Source of the DNA: Rhabdornis inornatus
Taxonomy: Eukaryota > Chordata > Aves > Passeriformes > Rhabdornithidae
Assembly (NCBI GenBank): GCA_013397075.1
Contig: VWZS01004494.1
Location: 449,438 to 513,437 of the forward strand
Direction of reading: 5' to 3'
Length of the DNA: 64,000 bases
Of this stretch, positions 25,346-38,200 are shown piece after piece. Both the position numbers and the translations under genes were made by a program. Each line of letters begins with the position of its first letter. Position 1 is the first letter of the stretch. The notes beneath the pieces are model-generated. The model ran no database searches. It worked only from the letters and a program-made list of their open reading frames with translations, and had not been told where the DNA came from.

Positions 25346-27667
25346 TGCATCAGGTGTGAAAAGGTCTAGGTTTAGCATACGTGTCATGTCAAGGTAGCTG
25401 TGGGTTTACTGCACAGCAGAGGTGCATTCATATCCTTTGGTGGTGCCAGAGAAGAGCAGTAGGGTAACCAGTAACCATTCTGGATCTGCTCAGCTGTTTC
25501 TTGGTACCTTCTAGCAGCTGCTGTACTGGTTTCCCATCAAGTACCTCAGAGGGCATGAAACTGCTCATAATCTCTATTCTGCAATTATTGTTAGTCAATT
25601 CATAATGAAGGCCTGAGACATAGCTTGTTTTTGTGGGGCTCCTCAGTTACACTCTGGTTTTCTCACTAATGGTTCTCGTTTGGGACTTACCTGAAGATGT
25701 CAGGAGGAGAAGCCCACTTAACAGGAATTGGCAGAGAAAGAGCAGAACATCTCTCACCATGCTGTTATCATGGCTGCACAGCCCTTTATCTCTCTGCTTT
25801 CCTGTTAGCAGACTGTTATCCTTGAGTTGGGTTATGCTGATGAAGGCTCTCTCCCAGTTTGTACTTACTGAAGGTGTAGCATAGAAATAGTTTGATCCTT
25901 ACCCTTCTCACAAAAAATGTGGGCTAGCCTTGGCTTCCCACTGAACCATCTCGTTGGCTGCTGTGAGTTTGGGCTGCATTGCGAAAGCTGGGTTCAAAGC
26001 TCACCCTGATGTGTGCAGTTCAAGTGTTACTTTGCACTGGATAATTTCCAGCAGCACTGGAGTGGGGGGAAGGAGCTCACACAGGGAGAGAGGGAAGAAA
26101 AATCATGTTCAGGGGTCACTGTTTAAAAACACTTATCTCCCTGCTTTTTTGCACATGAGGAGACACCTCAAACTTGCATGGAGAGGCTAGTCAGCTTCTG
26201 GTAGCTCCCTGCATCGAAACTGGATCATAGAGGTGGGAAGGGGAGTTGGCAATGGGATGGGGTGATAGTCTGCTTAGTTCTTGCTCAACAGATTTCCTGT
26301 TGACACAATGTGGAGCTCAGTGTTTAATGGCATCCTGAATCAGGCAGCTGGTACAAATTTGGCATGCTTTAGGGATTAACCTTGGTAAAATTGGGGCAAA
26401 TTTGTTCTTAGCTGAATTTACCTGCTGTGTGTGAATAGGATGTTCCTTCTTCAACTCCAGATGGACCAGAGATAGGTGAGGGGTTGGGTGCTTGAAGATC
26501 CATTTCATTATTTACCAGGCTGGTCACACAAAAGTAGTAGAGGAGACTTGATTTTTTCAATATCTTAGAGTGAATGTCAGTGAGACATGTTCCCTTTTAG
26601 TGTCTTTGTGTCCTTGTCTGGAAAGGTCACAGTGGATGAAAACTGCTGTCACAGCAGGGTCAGGAAGCAGTAGGGGAGGGAACCTGCTGACCTTTAGGAG
26701 CAAAGGAAGATAACTCAGTTTTTGTTGAGCAGCACAAGAGAGTTTGCTGAGGAGTCTCTACTGACATGCTCCTGACACTCTAATCTTGTCCCTGTGCAAG
26801 CCTCTGGTGCAGCAGTTGCCAGCTGTCTCTCACAATGTTGCACTTTGGTGCCTGCTGTGATGCCTGCCTTCAGCTGTAAAGGTGCAACTTGGTCAGTCTG
26901 GGCTGCATCCCTCCTCTCTCTATCCTCCCTGAGCCTGTTGTTGTGCCAAGTTAGGTGTGTTGTGCATGCAGCCTACACGTGGTTGCCTTTGTGACTGTGA
27001 ACCAGGCGTGCAGAAGAGGAGCCTGTGTGCAGGTGGCCTGTTCCCCCTTCAGCAACAGGGCTACTTGGGCACTGCTGTTCACCCCAGTGTGGTGTGCCTG
27101 GGGTTGATATTTCTCTGAGCAAGCCAGGGTTTGAGCTCAAGGGCATTTTCGCTTTGGTTCTGTAGCAGTTGCAGGGCTGTGAGAGGCTGTCTGTCCATAC
27201 TGGTCACCCCAGGAAGCCTCCACAAGCCCAGCTGACCCTGCTTTCCCCAAAGAGTATAGCAGCAGTTGTACTGGGTGGCAGACGGCTGTGACCTGTGCTA
27301 GAGCATGACCATTGATGCTGGAAGACAGAATGGACTTGTCCTGGTTTCGTAGCCACTTTTCTGTCAAGTGGAGGAAAAGTCCTGCTATGCCATCCTGGCA
27401 GCTCTTATAAGAGTATCCTGAAAACGGAAGCAGACTAGTTGTCTGTGTGCTAGGTCTAAACATCTTTGATCTCTGTGAGCCAGAGTACTGTTTAATGCAG
27501 CTGGAAGCAGGCTGTCAATATTAATGGCTGGAGTGTGTGCTGCCACTACATCGTTTATTGTAATAAGAGACCAAAGGTACTGAGGCATCTTCCTGGCGCC
27601 TCTGTTAGTGTGGTCTCAGTGGAGTTTCTTACCCAGTAGTTGTACAGTGTGTGCATGACAGTAACAG

Positions 27668-27800
27668 ATGACAGAATATTATGGGTTGGAAGGCACCCAT
27701 AAGGATCATCAAACCCATCTCCTAAGAGAATGGCCCGTATGGGGGTTATGTTGGCAGGCCTGGTGTTATTAGCACCATCCTCTAAGCAGCTGAGATAATT
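27668..27800 (-). repeat. CR1 LINE fragment, antisense to ABCA1
   Basis: On the + strand it shows 'cagaatattatgggttgg', 'cacccataaggatcatcaaa', and 'gtgttattagcaccatcctc' followed by 'taagcagctgagataa'. These are recognisable CR1 3'-region segments in reverse orientation. The copy is short and the 5' limit is uncertain. Confidence 0.85.
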
Positions 27801-29229
27801 TTTGGATACTGTTACCCATTGGATCCTGAGATTATCTTGCAGAGATAATTGGCACTGTTGCCAGGAATGCCTGGGAGACTGATGCTCAATTTTTATGCCT
27901 TTTAGAAGGGATGCTCTTAGCTGTTTAATGTCAGCTACGAAGGGTATCTGTAAAAAGCCATCCTACATAATTTCCTCTGCCGGATCAAATGGCCTTTGTT
28001 TTAATGCCACTTTTACAGTGAGCTTCTTTTGATGTACAGTAGTTATCTAGAAGTCTCTCACCTCAAAGTTTGCAAGGTGTGCCTTATGCTGGGTGTTGAG
28101 AGTCCAGTTCTGGCTGTTACTGATGGAATATGAAAAAATGTGTTTGTGGGTGGGGATTCTGTCTCCCACTGGGTTGCAGGTCTTACACTCTGGCTTTTAA
28201 GGAGGATGATGTAGACCTCTTATTAGAAAAGACTGAGATTTTCAGGAAAGAAGTGGAAAAGATTTGTTTTTATTTGACCAGGAAAACACTCTCTTCTCCT
28301 GCTAGTAATAGATGAGAAACATATGAAGTAGCAGCATAAAAAGCTTTCAGGTTTTCCTTGTCTCATAACTGACTGAAAATACATGTTTGGGCAGTCTTTC
28401 TGGAGTGGGAAAATAAGGGTATTGCTAGTGAAAGTCAAGTCTAGGAAACTTCTGCTAGTGTTTCAGAAGCTCTAGGCTGGACAGTTGCTTTGTCCACGTG
28501 CTTCTGTGGGATGTGACACATCTCAGTGAATTTTTCTGCACTTCAATTCTCTAAGAAATGTTGTGTATTTAATACCAGGCCTTTTCTTCTTGTCTCGTCC
28601 CTCTAAATAACTGAGTTCTTTATTTATTTACCTGATACTCACTGCCTTTCTGTAGATGATCTGCACCAGTGGGTGCTGCCTACCTTCAGGAAAAAATGTA
28701 AATTAGAAGAAAACAGAAACTAGATATGAGCCTAATCTTACCAGCTCTGCTTTCTAGATACCAATATATTTCTGCAGTACTGAAAGAGTTGGCATAGCAT
28801 GCAGCAGCACATTTTCCATGCCTATGTGTTGGGGTAGAAGCTTAATGGTCTACTGTTGAGAGTGGGATATAAGTACCCCACTACCTCAAAATATAAAAAG
28901 GGTAAAAAATTCAGCTCATTGCCAAAAGAATCATTGGGAGGTTTCTTTTAGTCAGGGGACAGAAAACTATAAAAAGTCAAAAATAGCCCATAAGCATATC
29001 CATTTTAGTTGAATGACTGGCACATATCAATGAGGTAAAATTGTAATTCTTTGCAGATTATCCTCTGAAGCTGGAGGAACAAACTTCTTGATCCTGGAAT
29101 GTGTAGGCAAAGCAAAGTGAGACAGTGCTTACAAAACTATTTTGACATACAAGTGGATTGTCCTAGAACTTCTGTTCTGACCTTTATTTTGAATATGATG
29201 TCTTAATTCTTTGCCTTTATTGTTTCCAG

Positions 29230-29323
29230 TTCCAGCTGCTGATTGAAGTTGCCTGGCCTCTGTTTATCTTCTTCATCCTGATCTCTGTAAGACTTTCATA
29301 TCCGCCCTATGAGCAGCATGAAT
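29230..29323 (+). CDS. ABCA1: ABCA1 exon 3 (residues 23-53; first membrane helix)
   Basis: 94 bp, the same length I remember for human exon 3. It encodes FQLLIEVAWPLFIFFILISV, the first transmembrane helix, then RLSYPPYEQHE, the beginning of the extracellular side. The acceptor is TTTCCAG ending at 29229; a second AG at 29234-29235 would remove FQ and is less likely by comparison with mammals. The donor GAAT|GTAAGT splits a cysteine codon after its first base (phase 1). The helix is rich in Ile and Phe, and Pro and Trp fall near its start, as in the family. Confidence 0.97.
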
Positions 29324-32300
29324 GTAAGTACCAAGCATAGCAGCTGCACCCGGAATGCTTGTTGTTTCATGATTAGAACGTAATAATGCAGCTGGCAAGA
29401 TGCAAAGAGCAGTGTTTCCCTACTTCAGTCAGAAATCTGCAGGAGGGCTTTGTAACTCCTTTGGTTCCACCTCCAGAACTGCAGTTAGCTGATGATGTTG
29501 GTCCAGGACTGTATGTTGCTGCTCTTTCTTGCTGTTTCTCATTTTGCATTTATATTACCAGAGAATTTGCTGTACAACTCTGACATATCTGTAAAACCTG
29601 CACAGAACCCAAATCTTATTTTTCTTTTTTGATCTGTGTGTGACTTAGCATAAAAGAATGCGATGTTCTGATCTCTAAGAAAGCAATCTTGTTTCCAGAT
29701 AGTAAAGGGCATTAATGTATCACATTAAAGATTCCATTCCTTCAAACGGTTACAGCATCAGCTCTGCATTTAGTAGATTCAGCAGTCATACACTGCTGAC
29801 AAAAAACCCAATTTTACTTTTTTCTTTACACCCTAAATGTGAACATTTCTGCTTTTCTCTCAAAGGAAGCTTGTTCTTTATAAATTACTATCTATAGGCC
29901 TCTTTGGTTGCCATTTAGGAAGCATGACTTGTTTACTAGCAACATGCTGTCGTTTTACTGTGTTTGGTGACAGTTTCATACTACAATTAACTGATTGTGG
30001 AAGAGCTCTGTTTATCTTTCCCTATCCTGATTACTGCAAGGTAAGGCTAAGGGTCAGCAAAACATGTTTCTGAAGGGCCCTCTGAAGTGTTTCTTAAAAT
30101 GAGGAAAGAACTCCCTTTTATGGCACTTACCCTGTCTTTGCAGTGACTGGGGAATTTTGTGCTGCTTGCTAGATGTTCAAGCTGGTATCTTTTAAAGCAA
30201 AGGTGTTTGTGTTTGCAGTTTCCCATTACACTTTGGACTCTGCTGATCCCATGTACTGCTTAACTCGCTTTTTTCAGCACTCAACAGCATAGTTGAAGCT
30301 TCTCTAAGTTAAATCTCATACTTTACATGGAATTTGAACCTCCTCTTCTGACCGAATGTTATGGTGGCATTAGGAGAGATACCTGTAATATAGACATGAA
30401 GCTGAAGAGAAGCAATAAGCAGTCTACTCAGCTTTTATAAATAACTAGCAACCTCAGTGGTGATTAATTTTGGGTATGGCAGGGCTGTATACAAACTGAA
30501 ATGTAGCAGGAGCTGTGATTCTGTAGAACTTGGCTTGATCTTGCTAGTCAGTAGCCTTCTTGTAAAACAAGAAGGCTCTGGTATTACCATGGTGTTATAA
30601 GCATAGTTTTGAGGCTTTCACCTGCAATCCTTTTCCCTTCCCATTTATGTTGAGTGTTAGTGCTTTGCCTGCCTTCTTGCATTGTCCTCAGCAGCTACAG
30701 AGCACAGGGCATCTGGTTACTTTTAATTCACGTCTACAGCTAATTTCTCTTTGATTTTGAAGAGTGTCTGGGAATTTAGGTTTCTAAATTGTCTTGTCTG
30801 GGTTGGTTTCACTGAATGTTCACTTCTGCTGACAGATGTGGATGTGTTGTGAAGTGAAGCAGTGTTTCCTGAACTGTGAGCAGAGATAGAAAGAAAGAAG
30901 GCTTTTGGGTTGATGGTGCGCTCTTTGGCAATCCGTTAATCTGTGAATGCGTTAAGGGAAGTAGGATTTTTATCTGTAGTGGCAGTGTTGTATGCGGTTA
31001 CGAAATCACTTGTAGGTAATGCCTGGTGATAGCAGTAACAGGTGTGTGCAAGTGCTTTGTAGCCTCCACATAGCCTCAGTATTTTAATGGTAGTGTTTTT
31101 CAACAAACAAGTAAAATTTTCAGTTTTCTTTCCTTGTTTGAGAAGAACCAAGGATTGGACTGTTGTCAGGATTTCTTGTTTCAAATGGCTTAACGTAGTG
31201 TGAGGAAGTTATCTCTTAAAACGTGGAGGAACTACTAACTTTGAAATGATTGTTATGTGGCTTTCACTGGACCAGTGAGAGAAGACATATTAGATTGCTA
31301 TTGGGCCAATCTATTAGTGTGCTGTCTTGTCATGTAGAACTTTTCTTTTCTGTTCCTGTGACTCTTCAAGTTATTTAAAATGCACTTTTTTGGCGATGGG
31401 AGGAAGAGAATCTGACAAGACATGACTAATCTCTTCTGAAAAGCTTGATATTTGTAGGAATGTAATTTAAGCTTATGGGCTGTTGCACTGTTTTCTGTGT
31501 ATCTCATCTGATTTAAAACCAACTGATTCCTGTTTTACTCTTGGAGAAACTGGTATTACATGCATCATCGTGTGTGAAATGTTACCATAAACTCTTGTGT
31601 GCCATTCCTCTTTCTACATTGCTCTAAATATTTTCTTGGAGTTACTAACAATATAGAATGAAAGGCATGGAGGACAGAGAAGGTGATTCTTTGGGGAATT
31701 TTATGAGAAGAATCTGAAAGTCTTAGCATTTTTCTTTCTTCTCCCTCCCCTCCTTCTCCCCAAGCCCCTCAGCCAAGAACAAAAAAACAAAAGTCAGACA
31801 GGTCAGGTAAATAGCTCTTCTATTTTAAACGGAGAACTAGGAGCAAGAGTTCCCTGGGTACTGGAAACAGTAAACCTTCATTTCTTTAACCTTTCTCCTG
31901 CACGGAGTCCTTGGCTTTCTCCAGGGAGGGCTGATAAGATTCCCATCTTCCTTCACCCACGCACATTAATCAGCCTTGCTGTAACTTGGGCTTTGATACT
32001 GCTTCTTCCTTGAGCTCAGCCCCCTGAGTGATTGTAGGCGTGCTGGGAGGATGAGATGGGCACCAGAGAGGAGGGGGTAGATGTCTGATCATCAAAGTCT
32101 TGAGCTTTGAGAAACTGAGGAACAGGCATAACCTTCCTCCAGGATCCCTTCCCTTGTGTGGGGGTGAGGAAGCAAGCTCGGTGCAAAAAGCAGCCCAACA
32201 GCTTATGTAAGGTCTGGGATTGTACAAGGGAGGCCTTTCTTCCACAGTCATTGTGATTCCCAACTATACAAGTGGCATACTGGTGGAGATCTGCCATGAG

Positions 32301-32582
32301 TAGTTTGTTACTGCTTTGTTCATAAACAGGATGTAAACTCTGGCCTATGACTTCACTAGTTCTTTAGTAGAAAGGTTTAGACTCCAGCAGAAAGATTTGA
32401 AAGGGCAGTGTGGAGGGTCTTAATACAAGCTCAGTTCCTCTTAGTGTTGGCCATTCTGCTCTTTCATAGGCACATTGGGGCAGTAACCAGCGCAGGGGTT
32501 AGCACTGCTCTTCAAATACAATGCTGTGTAGTAGAGGCTTGTATCATGTGTTTGTCTCCTAACTCCTGTGTTTCTGTTCTAG
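29324..32582 (+). other. ABCA1: ABCA1 intron 3
   Basis: 3,259 bp, GTAAGT donor, TTCTAG acceptor, phase 1. A pyrimidine-rich stretch lies at about 31735-31770. No repeat element, exon or RNA gene was recognised. Confidence 0.9.
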
Positions 32583-32724
32583 GTCACTTTCCAAATAAAG
32601 CTATGCCTTCAGCAGGAACCTTGCCTTGGATACAGGGGATCATCTGCAATGCCAACAACCCATGTTTCCGCTACCCAACTCCTGGGGAATCCCCTGGTAT
32701 TGTTGGGAACTTCAATGCCTCGAT
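32583..32724 (+). CDS. ABCA1: ABCA1 exon 4 (residues 54-101)
   Basis: 142 bp, equal to the human exon as I remember it. It completes the split Cys54 codon and encodes CHFPNKAMPSAGTLPW, then a cysteine-containing segment (Cys75, Cys81) with NPCFRYPTPGE, and ends in NFNAS plus two bases of Ile101. This is the beginning of extracellular domain 1. Cys75 is in the position reported to form a disulfide with a later cysteine in mammalian ABCA1. N98-A-S is an N-glycosylation sequon. The donor is CGAT|GTGAGT, phase 2. It is the most conserved of the extracellular exons in this window. Confidence 0.97.
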
Positions 32725-33411
32725 GTGAGTCTGTCTGCTTTTGCCTCATCCCTGTTCGTGTGGGGAAACATGGGGGAATGGCATATTTGGAAGTCACCTA
32801 CCAGTTGTGAACTCTTACACTACGTGAGGGTTTTGCAGTTTCTACTACCTCTGAAGGCTTTTTAAGATTCTCTTTTTTCAGTGCATCTTTTTCCCTGATT
32901 AGTGAACTCTGAACAGCATAGAGTGAGAGGCAGTTGAACAGATTTAGGGAATACTCTGTTTATTACTTGTTACTGGCTAACATGATGCAGGAAGCACAGT
33001 TTATGGCCAGCTTTCCTATACCTTCCCTTACTTGCTACATTCATGGTGTCAGGAAAGATAGGCTTAATGCAGAGCATAATACATCTGCAACCTGGAGAAG
33101 CATTTGGAAGGAGCAAAGATATTCTAAAATTATTGTACTTCTAAGAAGCAGCAGTTTATAGGCAGCAGGAAACTCTCCCCATCCTGGTCCTAAAAATGCT
33201 TTAAAGTGCATGATGTTTTGCAGTGTAGCTTAGATTGACCTTGTGTTAGCAGATCTTTTTTATTAGGCTCCTTGGATTGTCATACTGAGAAAAGACTTTT
33301 TTGTGCTGGAGTGATATAAGATTAAAGTTTGGAATTGGTATATAAAACTGTATCTGTGAATGGTGGCTCATGGAGCTGATGACTGCTGGCTGCTTTTCTG
33401 TTTTCCTGCAG
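32725..33411 (+). other. ABCA1: ABCA1 intron 4
   Basis: 687 bp, the shortest complete intron in the window, GTGAGT donor, TTTTCCTGCAG acceptor, phase 2. Nothing further recognised. Confidence 0.92.
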
Positions 33412-33533
33412 TGTTTCCCGCCTGTTCTCGGATGCCAGGAGGTTACTGTTGTACAGCCAGCAGGACACGAGTATAAAGGATGTCCAGAAGGTCCTGGGAA
33501 CACTACGCAAGCTGGGAAATTCCTCTGGCTTAG
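33412..33533 (+). CDS. ABCA1: ABCA1 exon 5 (residues 101-142)
   Basis: 122 bp, one codon longer than the human exon as I remember it (119 bp). It encodes VSRLFSDARRLLLYSQ, QDTSIKDVQKVLGTLRKLG and NSSGL, ending with the first base of Asp142. The first half is strongly conserved in ABCA1. The second half is an amphipathic stretch that ends in a variable serine-rich linker holding the sequon N137-S-S; the extra codon probably lies there. The donor is TTAG|GTAACA, a weaker donor than its neighbours (phase 1), and it precedes the longest intron in the window. Confidence 0.95.
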
Positions 33534-34648
33534 GTAACAGCCTGATAGAGTCAATATCTGGTATTTCTGGCCTGCTTAATTCCTTGCGTGTGTAAATTTC
33601 AGGAATGTGCCACAATGTGAATGTGCGTGATTATAACTTAGAGTTTACCACGCCTTTTCCAATCCTGCAGAAGTAGCTTAAGCCTTTCCTGTGTCAGAGC
33701 TTTGTGTGCTTTTCAGTTTATTTGGTGGAAGAAGAAAAGGCGTGGTGTGTAATGCCAAGAACAGCAGCTGTTTTGGATGTGAAACTATAATCCTGGGCGT
33801 GCTGAAGTTATTTAAAGTGCTTGTTTTCTCAGAGGAGTTGAAGTAGTGTGTCTTTTTGGAAAGCACTAGTTATTTTGATATTTTGTGAAGCAGTGAACAC
33901 ACTGTAGCTTCAATTCAGGTTTCTACCCCCTGAGTTCCAAAGGGAAGTGTGCTAGAGGAACACAGATGGGGAAAAACTGATGTTGGCCTCCAATTTAAAA
34001 ACTCAAAGCTGGTTATTATCTGGCAATGAAACATCGATTTTGCTTCTTGTGTTTGGTTTTGGAGGGGGTTTTTTGTTCCTATATGACTGACTGATATTGA
34101 TATTGTCTGGCAGGATACAAAACAAAACTGTGGGGGGGGCCTTCACATTCCTATTTCCTATGAAAAATTAGAATCCTCCCATTTTTAGCTTGTGTGAGAA
34201 GATGGTGTGCCTTCCTCTCCTGTGCAGATGAATGACTGGTGTGAGATCTCATGGAAAGCTTGCAGCAGAGATGGGATGTGAAAGAGCTCTATCCAGTCTC
34301 AGGAAATGTGGTGGATCTCTTGCTATTGCCAGGTCTCTCTGACGTGGCACCTTGTAAAAGTTTTTTGGCATATTCTTCCCTGAAAGATTATCTATCTTGG
34401 CTGCTGTGTTAGTGTGGCATGTGACATAGAAAGTGACAGTTTAGAAAGCAGGGAAATAGAAAAGGGAGCACAGCCATTGATGGTCTTCACCTACAGCCTT
34501 TATGCAGCATGTAGAGTTCTTTGGACATGGGTGGTATTCTGTTCCAGTGTTTTGTGAAAATTATCCTTGGTTTCATAGCAATAGTTCTTCTTAGCTCTCA
34601 TTTGAGGATGGCTCAGGCAGGCTGCAGGAAGAAAAATTTGTGACCTGG

Positions 34649-35248
34649 TGTCCTAGGGTGACGTTGTGGTGCTTGTATCCCCAGTCGTGTGTTCGGTTTG
34701 TGCTTCGTGTTGTGTTCTGTGCTTTCGGGACTGGCTCTGAGGGTGAGTTTGTTTTGTCTTGTTATCGGCCGGCTCACCTCCCCCACGGTCTGTGTTTAGG
34801 AAAAGGCTCGCTGGCCTTGCTTGCTTGCTTGCTTGCTTTGCTTGCTTCTACTTTTTGCTTTTGCCTAAATACAATCATACCATCTGAACCTGTTCCGGAC
34901 GGGGACCTGGGAAACACCACGAAACACCGGGAGTCTGCATTTTGTGATCAGCAGCAGTCATCCCCAGCGCCGGAGACCGACAACTGGGCGACCACTCGCA
35001 GGAGAGACTTTCTGAATTTGTCATCCTTTCAGAGCGGTGAAGGAGTTTTGTTTTTTTCATCTGGTGTTGTTCAGTTTTCTTTTCGTGTGTGCTGGGGAGT
35101 GTTTTCCTTGTTAAATAAACAGGTTTTTTTCCACTTCTCTCCAAGAAAATTCTTCCTGAACCCGGTGGTGGGGGGAGGAGTCGTGGGGGTTTGCTCTCTG
35201 GGGGCTCCTTCCGGAGGTCTTCCCCCAAATTTGCCCTAAACCAGTACA
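34649..35248 (+). mobile_element. Solo LTR of an endogenous retrovirus (ERVL-like)
   Basis: A 600-bp unit begins TGTCCTAGGG and ends ACCAGTACA, with the TG...CA termini of an LTR, and is flanked on both sides by CCTGG (34644-34648 and 35249-35253), a 5-bp target-site duplication. A polyadenylation signal AATAAA lies at 35114-35119, about two thirds along, in the same orientation as ABCA1. Its composition contrasts with the intron (GT-rich with CpGs). There is no internal retroviral coding region, so it is a solo LTR left by recombination. A 5-bp duplication suits ERVL-type elements; the exact family is not recognised. Confidence 0.85.
34816..34852 (+). repeat. (CTTG)n-like microsatellite within the LTR
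   Basis: Consecutive CTTG units with a few interruptions ('gcttgcttgcttgctttgct'), located inside the solo LTR. Probably expanded after insertion or carried by the element. Confidence 0.8.
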
Positions 35249-38200
35249 CCTGGTAAGATGTGAGTAATGTTACATAGTCTGTGTACTGAGCACACAAAGC
35301 AGAGATGGTGTTTTTACTTTCTTTTCTGTGTTGCTCAGTGCATTGCAGGTCACCTTGGAATAATCTGTACTGTTAGTGACAGGTTGGCAGGTATGGGCTG
35401 AATGTTTGTACAGACATGGACTGTGCAAGGTATTTGTCTTGGATATTTAACCACCCTCTCTCCCCTTCAGGGTTGTGCAGAATTCTGATGTGATCAGGTC
35501 TGCATATGATACTGTGGTCTACTGACTCTGACCATTAGTTGATAGTTGTGTATAAAGGACGTTCCTCCTTGCTGAGGAGTATCCATACCACCAGGCCTCC
35601 TCTCTTTACCCAGAGAACTGGTGAGTGGCATCCTCATGCTCTTACCTAAATCTGCAGCAGCTTCAGAGGGAAGAGGATGCAGAGTGAGCCCTTTCTGCAG
35701 AGGTGGACACATAATGAACATAGCTAAAATGAGTTAAGGTGACTATTTCCCAAGGAAAAGTTTAATATTGTTTTCATGGATATCTTCAATTGTTTAGTTT
35801 GATTTGCTGGGAACAAGCTCTCTCCATCAGAATGACAAATATAATTGTTACTGGTTTTACACTTCTAATAGTAGTATTTTTCTCTTTAGTAGTATTACTT
35901 TTATGCTTGTATTGGCAAGCTTACTCTTCCAAAGAGAGTAGATCCTGGTCCTGGTGTGGTGTTTTGTATTGAGATATGCAGTGAATGTCAGACATCGACC
36001 TTTACAAGAACACTATCAAAGACATAAGCTGAAGCTCTTGCTGCTGGAAAAGTCTGAGGGGGAGGAGTGATTCCAAAAAGGGTTTTGTGTGTGGAGTACT
36101 ATACAAATTGAAAGACAGAGGTCTCATATTTCTCTCTACTGTAAAGACTACTGGACTAACTTGCAAAAGCAAGCCTCAGACTCAATCATCACAGATATTT
36201 CAGTTATAAAATATTTCAAATGTGCAATCAAAAAATCAAGCCTCTGTCATGAGAATGACAGAATGTTCATTGTTGATAAGGCTTTTGGAAAACAAAGCTT
36301 GTTTGTCTTTCTCATGCTCATTTACAGAGCTATCTGGCTTGGTGGACCCTGCTGCCCACTCCTTGGCTGTGTGATTCATTCTCTGACAGTGTTCATGAAG
36401 CAGCATCCTCTAATCTTAGAATCACCCATGTATTTATACTTAGCAGTGCTTAGATTCCTGTGCAAGGAAGGTCAACTCTCAGTTGCTGTTCATGATGAGG
36501 TGGGAGAGATGCAAATCCTTTTCATTCTGGGGTCTTTATTCCACTGACTCGGGGAACGTAAGGAGGCAGTAGGAGTGGATGTCAGATGTAAGTGCACCAT
36601 CCAGCCTGAAAGCACAGTCTTTATACATGTGTTTCCCCCAGTAGCAGGAGGGCTAATTATTGATAAGCTAATAATTGAAAATGTTGTAATATCCTGTATG
36701 TTTTAGCTCTGGCCTGGACCTGAAGCCATGTGAATTGGTGGTGCAGACAGTACAACTTTGCAACTTCCCCAGTGGAACGTACTGTATGCTCCTGGTGTGT
36801 GGCATGACTCTGTTGGAGTATCTGAGGCTCCCTTCTCCCGTCACACACTCTTCCCACTACTGCCTGCTACAGGCTTCCAGGAGTTGATTTCTCATTGCTA
36901 GAATGCAAATTGGAACTAATGCTAGTCACGCAGAGCATTCGTGTCTGTATCTGGCTACTGATGTCTGAATCTGTTCAGAGAGCATTTGCCAAAGTCCTTT
37001 CACTTGAACCTTCTTTAAAACCACCCTCACAAACTAATGTTCAAGGTGTGACTCTTAGTCATCTGATCTGAAGTAAGGCATGAGCTGAACCTTGGGGACG
37101 AGAGACCTACTTAAGATAGCAGATTGCTCACAGGTTGCAGTTGCTTGCACAGGTGTGTGCAAGTCAGTAAAGACTAGGTAGGACACGAAGGTTTTGTTCA
37201 GGCCATAGTATTCACTTATTCCAACAGGTTTTGTATCTTTGTTACTCCTTAATAAGGAGGAGATAATTCCTCATAACAGGGCTGTTTGTGCAGGAGTTTG
37301 AGGAGGAACAGCAGAGAAGAGTCCTCTGTTGGAGAGGAAGGTGTTATTAGTAGGGAACAGTCCAGTGTTGCTTTATATAGCACCTGTTTTGTCCAGGATG
37401 GCAGGATAAAGTGCTAAGTGATGGTGTGGCTAAGTGGAGTGCAGCACGTGCAGCTGTCACGCTCTACGGGTGCTGCTGCTGTGTGTCTGCTTCTAGCAAG
37501 TCCCAAGCAGTGAAATCTACGTGCAGGCACACACATACCATAACGTGATCAATTTTGCAGGTAGGTGCCAGGTGCCCTCTCTGTCCCACTTGCTACATCT
37601 CTGTCCAGCAATGTCACCAAGGTCTTTAGCACTCATGATAAGGCAGAGTGCAAATCAGTACAGAAAGTCAAAGACCTTGGTGACGGAACTTTCAAGACTA
37701 TGACAAGGCTGCTGGGATTGCCAGCTGCAGTAGGTTTGGATTGCTGCTTGCAGGCACTGAGTTTGCAGCTGGCCTCAGTGCCATTTTGCCAGATTAAGTG
37801 TTTGCAAGAAATAAGCTTTTCTTCTGTTTTGAAAGATGGAGATACAGCTTGCCATGGACTCTGAGGCACACTTTCTTTATTTCTTCCTTTTGTCTACAAG
37901 ACTCCAAAATACTTTGTTCTGCAGTGCCACAGGGTAATAAATTAACAGGTATAATTAAAGCCATCTTCTTTGATTATTGCTAAAAGTTGCAGATATATGC
38001 CAGCCTGGATAGTATTTGCTGCATTGCTCTTAGTTTTCAGTGATCCCAAATGGCATGTTTCTATTTTTCTTGAAGCCAGCCCAACTAAACAAAAATGAAG
38101 CAATGAAATAGGCAGAGGGAAACAAACATCGCTTAAGAAATTGCATCAGATCTGGGGCTATTATTGCACGTGTGCCCTGCCTGTCCCAGTTGTTTGCTGT

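Larger units (their letters stand above)
23232..29229 (+). other. ABCA1: ABCA1 intron 2
   Basis: GTAAGT donor, TTTCCAG acceptor, 5,998 bp, phase 0. It contains a CR1 copy at about 24995-25345 and another at about 27668-27800 (listed separately), both antisense to the gene. A CACGTG E-box lies at 28495-28500 but without a GC-rich context. Nothing else coding or structural was recognised. Confidence 0.9.

Noticed and set aside
28495..28500. CACGTG E-box in intron 2 in a context a little like the E-box of the mammalian ABCA1 promoter
   Set aside because: Not in a CpG-rich block, no DR4 or TATA near it, and CACGTG also occurs elsewhere in the window (for example near 37445 and 38167).
21375..33473. 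15-mer CAGCCAGCAGGACAC shared by intron 1 and exon 5
   Set aside because: One exact 15-mer match is expected by chance among all pairs in 64 kb, and the flanks do not align.
34640..35239. 199-codon plus-strand frame at 34.6-35.2 kb
   Set aside because: Coincides with the non-coding solo LTR; no retroviral protein motif.
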